Source: Mycobacterium sp. KBS0706 (lineage in GTDB: Bacteria; Pseudomonadota; Alphaproteobacteria; DSM-16000; Inquilinaceae). Taken from it: 64,000 bases of DNA. The DNA lies in contig NZ_VCCH02000045.1 in the NCBI RefSeq assembly GCF_005938675.2, forward strand, positions 1 to 64,000. The letters are read 5' to 3'. Below are positions 31,718 through 39,763 of the stretch, one piece after another. Below the pieces are notes generated by a model. The model was not told the DNA's origin, searched no databases, and saw only the letters and a program-made list of their open reading frames with translations. Every line of letters starts with the position of its first letter. Within the stretch, counting starts at the first letter, position 1. The translations under genes and the position numbers were made by a program.

Positions 31718-32857
31718 ATGACCATGCTCGACTGGTCCGACACCCCCGCCGCCGCGCCGATCCGGGCGAAGCGGTCCGACGCGCCCGCAGCCGGCCTCGC
31801 GGGCGACGCCACCGGCCTCGGCGCGATCGACCGGTCCGGCGGCCGGGTCAGCATCGACGACAAGGCGATGATCAACTGCCGCGCCGACGTCAACCAGCTG
31901 CTGCCGATGAAGTACCGCTGGGCGTGGGAGAAGTACCTGGCCGGCTGCAACAACCACTGGATGCCGACCGAGGTCTCGATGCAGGCCGACATCGCGCTGT
32001 GGAAATCGCGCGACGGGCTGACCGAGGACGAGCGCCGGTCGGTGAAGCGCAATCTCGGCTTCTTCGCCGCCTCGGAGTCGCTGGTCGCCAACAACATCGT
32101 GCTGGCGATCTACCGCCACCTGACCAACCCGGAATGCCGCCAGTACCTGCTGCGCCAGGCCTTTGAGGAGGCGGTGCACACCCACACCTTCCAATATGTG
32201 GTCGACAGCCTGGGCCTGGACGAGGGCGAGCTGTTCAACATGTATCGCGAGGTGCCGTCGATCACCGACAAGGCGGCCTGGGCGCTGCGTTACACCCAGA
32301 ACCTGTCAGACCCGTCGTTCCGGACCGGCACGCCGGCGGCCGACCAGGCCTTCCTGCGCGACCTGGTGGCGTTCTACGTCATCTTCGAGGGCATGTGGTT
32401 CTACACCGGCTTCGCCCAGATCCTGTCGCTCGGCCGGCGCAACAAGATGGTCGGCATCGCCGAGCAGTACCAGTACATCCTGCGCGACGAGTCGATCCAT
32501 CTGAACTTCGGCATCGACGTCATCAACCAGATCAAGATCGAGAATCCGCATCTCTGGACAGCTGAGTTCCAGGAGGAGCTGCGGCGGATGCTGGCCGAGG
32601 CGGCGGAGCTCGAGGCCGCCTATGGCCGGGACACCATGCCGCGCGGCTTCCTCGGCCTGAACGCGGCCCTGTGCGAGCAGTACATGCACGTCATCGCCAA
32701 CCGCCGCTGCGCCCAGCTCGGCCTGGCCCCGGTCTTCGCCGAGACCGAGAACCCGTTCCCCTGGATGTCCGAGGCGATGGATTTGAAGAAGGAGAAGAAC
32801 TTCTTCGAGACCCGGGTGATCGAGTACCAGAACGGCGGTGCGCTGAGCTGGGACTGA
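31718..32857 (+). CDS. nrdB: Ribonucleotide reductase small subunit, class Ic (Mn/Fe type)
   Basis: 379 residues. Ferritin-like R2 with metal ligands Glu120 (FFAASES), Glu151 and His154 (EEAVHTHTF), Glu224 (VIFEGMWFY), Glu258 and His261 (RDESIH). The position of the radical tyrosine is Phe158, and the first ligand is Glu rather than Asp. These are the two hallmarks of Chlamydia trachomatis R2c (E89, E120, H123, F127, E193, E227, H230), every one offset by exactly 31. Tyr160 and Tyr253 match the radical-path residues Y129 and Y222. A Mn(IV)/Fe(III) cofactor is therefore expected. It pairs with nrdA at 15161, far from it, and has no B12 riboswitch of its own. The ribosome site before ATG 31718 is weak; ATG 31724 is an alternative. 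Confidence 0.95.
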   Translation: MTMLDWSDTPAAAPIRAKRSDAPAAGLAGDATGLGAIDRSGGRVSIDDKAMINCRADVNQLLPMKYRWAWEKYLAGCNNHWMPTEVSMQADIALWKSRDGLTEDERRSVKRNLGFFAASESLVANNIVLAIYRHLTNPECRQYLLRQAFEEAVHTHTFQYVVDSLGLDEGELFNMYREVPSITDKAAWALRYTQNLSDPSFRTGTPAADQAFLRDLVAFYVIFEGMWFYTGFAQILSLGRRNKMVGIAEQYQYILRDESIHLNFGIDVINQIKIENPHLWTAEFQEELRRMLAEAAELEAAYGRDTMPRGFLGLNAALCEQYMHVIANRRCAQLGLAPVFAETENPFPWMSEAMDLKKEKNFFETRVIEYQNGGALSWD

Positions 32858-32949
32858 TCCGCTCCCGCATTCAGCCGAAGGATGGCGTTGCCTCCGGCCC
32901 GGGCCGATCCTAGCGTTCAGACAGGACCGACGGAGCGAGGGGGGCGGGG

Positions 32950-34149
32950 ATGCAGCGCATCTTGATCCTGGGCGCGGGATTCGCCGGGCTGTGGGCCGCG
33001 GCCGGCGCGGCGCGGGCGCTTGACGCCTTCGGCATCGGTCCCGGCCGGGTCAAGATCACGCTGATCAACCGCGACGCCTGGCACGGCATCCGCGTGCGCA
33101 ACTACGAGGCCGACCTCGACGCGATCCGGGTGCCCCTGGCCGCGGTGCTCGGCCCGATCGGCGTGCATCTGGTCGAGGGCGAGGTGACCGACATCGATCT
33201 GGCGCAGCACACCGTGCGCTGCCTGGTTGCGGGCAAGGGGGTGGCGCTGCGCTACGACCGGCTGGTCTTCGCCCTCGGCAGCACTCTCGTCCGGCCGGCG
33301 ATTCCGGGGCTCGCCGAGCACGGCTTCGACATCGACACCTTCGCCGGCGCCCGCCGCCTCGCCGGCCACCTGGCCGGGCTGGCGGACCGGCCGGCATCGC
33401 CAGGGCGTGACACCGTCCTGGTCGTCGGCGCCGGCCTGACCGGAATCGAGGCCGCGACCGAGATGGTCGGCCGGATCGGGCCGGGGGCCCGGGTGATCCT
33501 GGCCGACCACGCGCCACAGGTCGGCTCCGACATGGGCGACAGCGCCCGGCCGGTGATCGAGACCGCCCTGGCCGCGCTCGGCGTCGAGACCCGGATGGGC
33601 GTGTCGGTCGCGGCGGTCGAGGCCGGCGGGGCGGTGCTGTCGACCGGCGAGGTGATCCCGGCCGCGACCGTGATCTGGTGCGCCGGCATGCGGGCCAGCC
33701 CGCTGACGGCCCGGTTCCCGGTGGAGCGCGACCGGCTGGGCCGGCTTCCGGTCGATCCGACCCTGAAGATCATCGGCTGCGACGCCGAATTCGCGGTCGG
33801 CGATTCGGCGCGGGCGATGGTCGACGACGGCCACGCCTCGGTGATGTCCTGCCAGCACAGCCGGCCGATGGGCCGCTTCGGCGGCCACAACGCGGTCGCC
33901 GACCTGCTCGGCCGGCCGCTGCTGCCGCTGCGGATCGAGTGGTACACCACCATTCTCGACCTCGGCGCCTGGGGCGCCGTCTACACCGAGGGCTGGGATC
34001 GGCAGGTGGTGGCGCAGGGGACGGCGGCGAAGCAGACCAAGCAGATCATCAACCGCCAGCGCATCTACCCGCCGGCGAACGGGGACCGCCGCGCCATCCT
34101 CGATGCCGCTGCCCCGGTGATCCAGGCCCCGCCGCAGCGCTTCCGCTAG
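32950..34149 (+). CDS. FAD-dependent NAD(P)H dehydrogenase, NDH-2-like
   Basis: 399 residues. The N-terminal FAD-binding fold is ILILGAGFAGLWAAAGAARAL; the second dinucleotide fold is VLVVGAGLTGIEAATEMVGRI; the FAD-ribityl contact EFAVGDSARAMVD precedes QHSRPMGRFGGHNAVADLLG. The N-terminal INRDAWHGIRVRNYEADLD segment and the C-terminal segment are typical of NDH-2-like enzymes that pass electrons to quinone or a small acceptor. No membrane helix is obvious; peripheral membrane association is possible. AGGGGGGCGGGG precedes the ATG. Its stop codon overlaps the convergent SorC-type stop in a shared CTAG. Confidence 0.9.
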   Translation: MQRILILGAGFAGLWAAAGAARALDAFGIGPGRVKITLINRDAWHGIRVRNYEADLDAIRVPLAAVLGPIGVHLVEGEVTDIDLAQHTVRCLVAGKGVALRYDRLVFALGSTLVRPAIPGLAEHGFDIDTFAGARRLAGHLAGLADRPASPGRDTVLVVGAGLTGIEAATEMVGRIGPGARVILADHAPQVGSDMGDSARPVIETALAALGVETRMGVSVAAVEAGGAVLSTGEVIPAATVIWCAGMRASPLTARFPVERDRLGRLPVDPTLKIIGCDAEFAVGDSARAMVDDGHASVMSCQHSRPMGRFGGHNAVADLLGRPLLPLRIEWYTTILDLGAWGAVYTEGWDRQVVAQGTAAKQTKQIINRQRIYPPANGDRRAILDAAAPVIQAPPQRFR

Positions 34150-35108
34150 CCCAGGCTGACCAGCGCCGAGGCCGCGGTCTCGTCGGTGATCAGGCCCTGC
34201 AGCAGGCCGCGGGTCAGCACGGCGCGGATCGCCGGCACCTTGACCGTGCCGCCGGCGATGGCGACGGCCGGGCGCTGGGCCACGGCGTCGAGCGGCAGGC
34301 CGATCACCCGGTCGCGCAGCGGCGAGGGCAGCACCTGGCCCTTGGCGTCCAGGAAGTTGCCCAGCACCTCGCCGATCGCGCCGGCCTGGCGCAGCACCTC
34401 GAACTCGGCGCGGCTGATCACCTTGTCCTGCAGCACCGGGGCGCTGTCGTCGAGCTGGCCGATGCCGATCAGGATGGCGTCGGCCCGCGCCGCCAGCGCC
34501 ATGATCTCGCGGAACGGCTTCTGCTCCGCCAGCACCCGGCGGTCCTCGGCGCTTTCGGCGATCAGCGGCGCCGGCAACAGGTAGCGCTGGGCGCCCAGCC
34601 GGTCGCCCAGCCGCATCACCACGTCGAACGGGTTGTAGGAGGAATCGCGCGCGATGTTGCCGGTGACCGAGACCACCTGGTGCTGCGGCCGCGGCGACGA
34701 CGCCATCTCCTCCACCGCCGCGCGCACGCTGCGGCCGTTGCCGACGCCGATCACCAGCGGCGCGTCGGTGTCGACCAGCCGCTCGATCCAGGTGGCGCCG
34801 GCGATCGCCAGCGCCGGCAGGTTGGGCTGGGCCGGCGCCACCGGGTCGGCCGGCACCACCTCGCAGAAGCGCAGGCCATGGCGGCGGGCGATGCGCTCGC
34901 CCAGCTCCATGCAGGCGGCGATCGGATGGTCGATCCGGACCTTGACCATGCCCTCCTGCGCGGCGAACGCCAGCAGGCGCTGGGCCGCCATGCGCGAGAC
35001 GTTGAGCCGGCGGGCGATCTCGTCCTGGGTCAGGCCCGAGACATAGGACAGCCATGCCGCCCGTGCCGCCTGGTCGCGCTTCCTCTCCGCCTGGTCGATC
35101 CCCGGCAT
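34146..35108 (-). CDS. SorC/DeoR-type sugar-binding transcriptional regulator
   Basis: 320 residues from ATG 35108 (MPGIDQAERKRDQAARAAWL), preceded by GGAG at 8 bases; longer starts at 35141 or 35201 are possible. The HTH reads SGLTQDEIARRLNVSRMAAQRLL. The C-terminal SorC ligand domain has PLVIGVGNGRSVRAAVEEM, ADAILIGIGQLDDSAPV and VIGLPLDAVAQRPAVAIAGG with KVPAIRAVLTRGLLQGLITDE. Such proteins respond to phosphorylated sugars and control pentitol, ribitol or deoxyribose-type operons. No sugar genes adjoin it: it is divergent from an L,D-transpeptidase and convergent with an oxidoreductase, so its targets lie elsewhere or across the window edge. Confidence 0.92.
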   Translation of the reverse strand: MPGIDQAERKRDQAARAAWLSYVSGLTQDEIARRLNVSRMAAQRLLAFAAQEGMVKVRIDHPIAACMELGERIARRHGLRFCEVVPADPVAPAQPNLPALAIAGATWIERLVDTDAPLVIGVGNGRSVRAAVEEMASSPRPQHQVVSVTGNIARDSSYNPFDVVMRLGDRLGAQRYLLPAPLIAESAEDRRVLAEQKPFREIMALAARADAILIGIGQLDDSAPVLQDKVISRAEFEVLRQAGAIGEVLGNFLDAKGQVLPSPLRDRVIGLPLDAVAQRPAVAIAGGTVKVPAIRAVLTRGLLQGLITDETAASALVSLG

Positions 35109-35332
35109 CCGCCACGCTCCGCGCCGTTCCTTCTGCACCATCTCCGCCGATCGGGGCGTCCGGCGCAACGGTGGCGTGCAGCGATTGCGGTTCGCCGGCA
35201 TCGCGGCTGCGGCGATGATGCCTGCTCCGGCCCGTGTCGAAAGGCTTGACCGCAGCGCCGCGGAACGGTTCCTTCCGGCCGGTAGGAAGCAGGAATCCCG
35301 CTCGGCAAACCGGCGGGCGAGCGAAGGGGCAG

Positions 35333-36556
35333 ATGATGATTCGGTGGGCTCTGGTGCTGGCGGTGGCGCTGGCGCCGCATGTCGCGGCGGCCGCGACCAA
35401 GCCGACGCCGGTGGCGGCGGAGGACAAGGTCCACGCCCAGCTGCGCCTGGCGCTGGAGCGGGCGGAGGCCGAGCTGGCCACGGCGCCTTCGGCGATTCCG
35501 GTCGGCACCCTCAAGCCCAGCGCCGTCGACCCGCGCGTGCCGCTGCTGCGCCAGCGGCTCGACGCCATGGGCGTGGCGCTGCCCGAGGCTGCCATGCCTG
35601 CGGTCGCCGTGCCCGCCATCGTCCAGCCCGCCATTGTCGAATCTGGGGCGGCGCCGGCGGAGCCGGTGCCGGTGGTGGCGACCGCGCCGGAGCTGATCGG
35701 CCCGGTGGCCCCGGCCACCCTGGTCTATGACGAGGCGCTGACCCAGCGCGTCAAGGCGCTGCAGCTGAGCTGGGGCCTGCGCGACGACGGCGTGGTCGGC
35801 CGCCGCACGCTGCGGGCGCTGAACTTCACCCCGGCGGACGAGGCGGCGTCGCTGCGCCAGACCCTGGCCCGCTGGCAGGCGCCGCCGACGCGCGGCAAGT
35901 CGATCACGGTCAACGTGCCGACCGCCGAGATCATTGCCTTCGACAACGGGGTCGAGGTGCTGCGCACCCGCGCCGTGGTCGGGTCGCCCTTGACCCAGAC
36001 GCCGCTGATCCAGTCGAACATGATCGCGGTCAAGTACAATCCGGACTGGACCGTGCCGCCCGGCCTGACCAAGAAGTACAAGGCGCTGATGGCGGCCGGC
36101 CAGTATGACGAGATGCGCAAGCACAACGTGGTGGTGAAGACGCCGGAGGGCCAGACCTTCGACCCGGCCCAGGTGCCGCCGGACATGGTCGGCACCATGG
36201 GCTGGAAGTTCTGGCAGCCGCCGGGCGACGACAACGCCCTCGGGCTGCTCAAATTCGAGCTCGACAACGACCAGGCGATCTATCTGCACGACACCAACAA
36301 CCGCAAGCTGTTCGCCACCGACAACCGGGCGGTGTCGAATGGCTGCATCCGGGTCGAGAACTATCTCGGCCTGGCCGCCTGGGTGCTGGGCACCGACATC
36401 CCGGCCGTGGAGGCGGCGATCGGCACCCAGAAGACCCACTTCGCCCGGGTGCCCAGCCGGATCCCGGTGCGCATGACCTACTACCTGGCCTATCCGGACA
36501 CGGCAGGCGGCATTCGCTACGGCGAGGACGTCTACACCCTGGCTGAGGGCAGCTAG
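35333..36556 (+). CDS. L,D-transpeptidase (YkuD family) with peptidoglycan-binding domain
   Basis: 407 residues starting MMIRWALVLAVALAPHVAAAA, a Sec signal peptide, with AAGGGG before ATG 35333. Residues about 125-165 are a PG_binding_1 fold (ALTQRVKALQLSWGLRDDGVVGRRTLRALN). The YkuD catalytic domain follows (SITVNVPTAEIIAFDNGVEVLRTRAVVG) with His319 (YLHDTNN) and catalytic Cys338 in AVSNGCIRVEN, here SNGC rather than the usual SHGC. The order resembles LdtD/YcbB-type enzymes. It makes 3-3 crosslinks or attaches lipoproteins to murein in the periplasm. Single-gene unit. Confidence 0.93.
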   Translation: MMIRWALVLAVALAPHVAAAATKPTPVAAEDKVHAQLRLALERAEAELATAPSAIPVGTLKPSAVDPRVPLLRQRLDAMGVALPEAAMPAVAVPAIVQPAIVESGAAPAEPVPVVATAPELIGPVAPATLVYDEALTQRVKALQLSWGLRDDGVVGRRTLRALNFTPADEAASLRQTLARWQAPPTRGKSITVNVPTAEIIAFDNGVEVLRTRAVVGSPLTQTPLIQSNMIAVKYNPDWTVPPGLTKKYKALMAAGQYDEMRKHNVVVKTPEGQTFDPAQVPPDMVGTMGWKFWQPPGDDNALGLLKFELDNDQAIYLHDTNNRKLFATDNRAVSNGCIRVENYLGLAAWVLGTDIPAVEAAIGTQKTHFARVPSRIPVRMTYYLAYPDTAGGIRYGEDVYTLAEGS

Positions 36557-36899
36557 GGCGGGGCCGGACCGGGCACCAAATATTGACCCGTCATGGCGAG
36601 CCCGGAAGGGGCGTGGCCATCCAGCAGCACCGCCCCCTGGATGGCCACGGCGCTTCGCGCCTCGCCATGACGGAAAAGAAGCGGGGCACTAAAGCCCATT
36701 AATATTAGCGCGAATTCAATATTCTCGTCCCGCTGATCCAGTGGATGCGCGAGCCGCGCGAATCATGCTCTAAGCGAGTCCATCGGACTCACGAACTCCT
36801 TCCTGGATCGCGCGCGACAGCATCGGCCAGGTCACCGTCGAAACGACGACGGTCCGCGACGGCGCGCCTGGGGTGGTCATTGCAACGGAGCGGAAAGCC
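36557..36899. other. Intergenic region before the M1 peptidase, with a palindromic repeat
   Basis: About 340 bases. An 86-bp palindrome (36588-36673) follows the transpeptidase gene, then an AT-richer stretch (36685-36735) that may contain the peptidase promoter. No gene is supported. Confidence 0.55.
36588..36673. repeat. Palindromic intergenic repeat element
   Basis: Arms CCGTCATGGCGAG ... GGCCATCCAG and CTGGATGGCC ... CTCGCCATGACGG form an imperfect hairpin of about 86 bp. This is the 'cgtcat-gcgag ... ctggatggcc' type of dispersed bacterial palindrome. It may also act as the terminator of the transpeptidase gene. Confidence 0.75.
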
Positions 36900-38888
36900 A
36901 TGCAGCGGATCAGCCGCCTGTCTCGTCCCGTCATCGTGTCGCTTCGCCCGACCCTTGCCGTCCTGCTCGTCGCCGCCCCGGCGCTGGCGGCGGAATACCA
37001 GCCGCGCGAGACCTTCGCGCCGCGGGAGATGGGGCAGGCGGTCAACACCTATCGGTCGGGCAACGGCGCGCCCGGTCCGGAGTATTGGCAGAACCGCGCC
37101 GATTACCGGATCCAGGCGACGCTCGACCCGAAATCCCCCTCGCTGAGCGGCGAGGAGGTGATCGCCTACACCAACAACAGCCCGGACGCGCTCGGCGAGC
37201 TGTGGCTGCAGCTCGACCAGAACATGTACCGGCCGGACAGCCGCGGCGTCTTCGCCGCCGGCAAGCCGGACAAGGGCTCCTCCGACGGTTTCGTGCTCGA
37301 CGACGTCGCGATCGAGCGCGATGGCAAGACCACGCCGGCCTCCGTCCTGGTCAGCGACACCCGCGGGCGCATCCAGCTCAGCCAGCCATTGGCGCCGAAG
37401 GGAGGCCAGCTCAAGCTCCACATCCGCTACCATTTCACCATTCCGGGCGAGGAATGGGGCGGCCGCATGGGCTGGGGCAAGGCCAAGGACGGCCCGATCT
37501 ACAGCCTCGCCCAATGGTATCCGCGCATGCAGGTCTATGATGACATCCGCGGCTGGGACACGCTGCCCTTCCTGGCCCAGGAATTCTACCTGGAATACGG
37601 CGATTTCGACTACGCGATCACGGTGCCGAGCAGCATGATCGTCGCCGGCTCCGGCGAATTGACGAATCCCGATGCGGTCTTGACCGGGGACCAGCGCGCC
37701 CGGCTCGACAAGGCCCGGACCAGCGACGCGACGGTGGCGATCATCGGCCCGCAGGAGATCGGCGCCGCCGCGACGCGGCCGAAGCCGGACGGCACGCTGA
37801 CCTGGCATTTCGCGATGAAGCAGACGCGCGACGTGGCGCTGTCGATCTCGCCGGCCTTCGCCTGGGACGCGGCCCGCATCAACCTGCCGGACGGCAAATC
37901 GGCACTGGCCATGTCGTTCTATCCGGCCGAGAGCCAGGGGGCCGACCGCTGGGGCCGGTCGACCGAGTATCTGAAGGATTCGGTCGAGCGGTTCTCCGCC
38001 CGCTGGTATCCTTATCCCTGGCCGGTGGCGGTCAATGTCGCGGGGCCCGACAACATCTCCGGCATGGAGTATCCGGGCCTGCTGTTCGATGGCATCGGCG
38101 ACGCGGGCAAGACCCTGTTCTGGATCACCGCGCATGAGATCGGCCACACCTGGTTCCCGATGATCGTCGGCTTCGACGAGCGCCGCGACGCCTGGATGGA
38201 CGAGGGCTTCAACACCTTCATCGACGTCTACCAGTCGGACGAGTTCAACCAGGGCGAATACGCCCCCAAGCGCGACAGCGAATATGCGCCGGGCGGCGGC
38301 AATCCGGCCGACGAGATCCTCGCCGTGCTGAAGGACCCCGACGCGCCGGTCATCCTGTCGCGCGCCGACACCATCATCGAGAAGTACCGCCACCCGGTCA
38401 CCTACTTCAAATCGGCCTTCGGGCTCGTGCTGCTGCGCGAGCAGATCCTCGGGCCCGAGCGCTTCGACGCCGCCTTCCGCGCGTTCATCGCCGCCTGGGC
38501 CTTCAAGCATCCCAAACCGGCCGACTTCTTCCGGTTCATGGAGAGTGCCGCCGGCGAGGACCTGTCCTGGTGGTGGCGCGGCTGGTACGACCACAACTGG
38601 TCGCTCGATCTCGCCATCGACAAGGTCGAGCCGGGCGATGCAGCCGAAGGCACGGTGATCACCGTCGAGGCCAAGGACAAGCTCATCATCCCCGCGACCC
38701 TGCGCGTCGATTTCACCGACGGCAGTCACCGCGACTATCGCCTGCCCGCCGAAAGCTTCATCCGCCAGGCGGCGACGACGGTGACGACCGACCCCGGCAA
38801 GACGGTGGCGCAGGTGATCCTCGACCCCGACCACAAGCTGCCGGACGCGGACCGCACCGACAACGTCTGGAAGGCCAAAACGCATTAG
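36900..38888 (+). CDS. M1-family zinc aminopeptidase-like protein, secreted
   Basis: 662 residues. The start is ATG 36900, with GGAG/GGAAAG upstream; the signal peptide includes LRPTLAVLLVAAPALAA. The gluzincin motif is His412-Glu413-x2-His416 (ITAHEIGHTWF) with third ligand Glu435 (DAWMDEGFNTF), exactly 18 residues between, as in M1 enzymes. The upstream NISGMEYPGLLF corresponds to the GxMEN exopeptidase loop but reads GMEYP, so aminopeptidase specificity may be altered. The N-terminal beta-saddle (YRIQATLDPKSPSLSGEEVIAYTNNS) is present. A periplasmic or exported peptidase. Single gene. Confidence 0.92.
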   Translation: MQRISRLSRPVIVSLRPTLAVLLVAAPALAAEYQPRETFAPREMGQAVNTYRSGNGAPGPEYWQNRADYRIQATLDPKSPSLSGEEVIAYTNNSPDALGELWLQLDQNMYRPDSRGVFAAGKPDKGSSDGFVLDDVAIERDGKTTPASVLVSDTRGRIQLSQPLAPKGGQLKLHIRYHFTIPGEEWGGRMGWGKAKDGPIYSLAQWYPRMQVYDDIRGWDTLPFLAQEFYLEYGDFDYAITVPSSMIVAGSGELTNPDAVLTGDQRARLDKARTSDATVAIIGPQEIGAAATRPKPDGTLTWHFAMKQTRDVALSISPAFAWDAARINLPDGKSALAMSFYPAESQGADRWGRSTEYLKDSVERFSARWYPYPWPVAVNVAGPDNISGMEYPGLLFDGIGDAGKTLFWITAHEIGHTWFPMIVGFDERRDAWMDEGFNTFIDVYQSDEFNQGEYAPKRDSEYAPGGGNPADEILAVLKDPDAPVILSRADTIIEKYRHPVTYFKSAFGLVLLREQILGPERFDAAFRAFIAAWAFKHPKPADFFRFMESAAGEDLSWWWRGWYDHNWSLDLAIDKVEPGDAAEGTVITVEAKDKLIIPATLRVDFTDGSHRDYRLPAESFIRQAATTVTTDPGKTVAQVILDPDHKLPDADRTDNVWKAKTH

Positions 38889-38916
38889 GGCGGCTCCACT
38901 CGGCCTAAGCTTTTAA

Positions 38917-39085
38917 TTCTCCCCCTCCCCTTGCGGGAGGGGACAGGGGGGAGAGGCTGCGCGCGTCCGCGCGCGAATGCGTAGGGAACAGTCCGGCTGT
39001 CAGGTTCGAGATGCCAGGGCACCGGCCGGTTCGTGCGGCGAAAACCCCCTCCCCCTGCCCCCCTCCCGCGAGGGGAGGGGGGACT
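38917..39085. repeat. Polypyrimidine/polypurine inverted-repeat element
   Basis: A stretch of about 170 bp with CTCCCCCTCCCCTTGCGGGA near its left end and CCCTCCCGCGAGGGGAGGGG near its right end; each end is itself palindromic. This is a common dispersed repeat type in high-GC alphaproteobacteria. No coding potential; it fills most of the gap between the M1 peptidase and the GFA gene. Confidence 0.65.
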
Positions 39086-39110
39086 CATTTGCTTTCGGCG
39101 TCTCCCGGAC

Positions 39111-39575
39111 TCAGCCCGCGGCCGGCAGCGGCGCGCCGATCAGCCGGAAGAACTCCCCTGCATCGGGCGCCCCCTCCGGCCAGGCGGGAACCTGCGGGTC
39201 GATCGTCAGCCAGGGCTGCTTCCGCTTCGTCCACATATGGGCGACGACGGACAGGCGGTGGCTGTCGTCGAAGGTGCCGGCCCGGATCACGACCAGGCCC
39301 GGGCGCGAGCTGTTGGTGTTGCAGACCCGGGTGAAGCAGGCCGGGCAGGCGACCTGGTGCGAGACCCGGCAGCCGTTGGCGCTCGGCAGGTCGAACCGGC
39401 CGACCGGGCCGGTGCAGGCGAACCGATCCTGCGCCACGATCGCCTGCTGGCTGAAGGCGCTGCCGCACCAGGTCTGGCAGTCCAGGCAATGGCAGGCATA
39501 GGTCAGAGGCAGGTTCTCGGCGTCGAGGCGCCAGCGCACGGCGCCGCAACGGCAACCTCCTTCGATCCCGGCCAA
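39111..39575 (-). CDS. GFA/CENP-V-family zinc protein
   Basis: 154 residues from a TTG at 39575 preceded by GGGAGGG; an ATG-like start at 39665 in the same frame would add 30 poorly conserved residues. The fold's zinc cysteines are visible: IEGGCRCGAVRW, YACHCLDCQTWCGSAF, and ACPACFTRVCN. The family includes glutathione-dependent formaldehyde-activating enzyme-like proteins, most of unknown substrate. It is cytoplasmic. It stands alone between two repeat elements, and nothing around it indicates its pathway. Confidence 0.85.
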   Translation of the reverse strand: MAGIEGGCRCGAVRWRLDAENLPLTYACHCLDCQTWCGSAFSQQAIVAQDRFACTGPVGRFDLPSANGCRVSHQVACPACFTRVCNTNSSRPGLVVIRAGTFDDSHRLSVVAHMWTKRKQPWLTIDPQVPAWPEGAPDAGEFFRLIGAPLPAAG

Positions 39576-39669
39576 CTCGCCCTCCCGAACGTTTCCGGCC
39601 GCGAGAATGCGGGATCGGGCCGGGAATGGGAACGGCCGTATCGACGACGCATATCTGCAGCACAAAACT

Positions 39670-39743
39670 CGTCATCCCCGCGGAAGCGGGAATCTCATCG
39701 CGCCTCGACCGGCAAGAGATTCCCGCTTTCGCGGGAACGACGG
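39670..39743. repeat. Palindromic intergenic repeat element
   Basis: Arms CGTCATCCCCGCGGAAGCGG-AATCTC and GAGATTCCCGCTTTCGCGGG-ACG pair over about 74 bp. This is the well-known 'cgtcattcccgcgaaagcggg' class. It lies downstream of the ABC transporter operon (stop at 39764) and could act as its transcription terminator. Confidence 0.75.
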
Positions 39744-39763
39744 CTAAAAGGGGAAGGGCGCCC

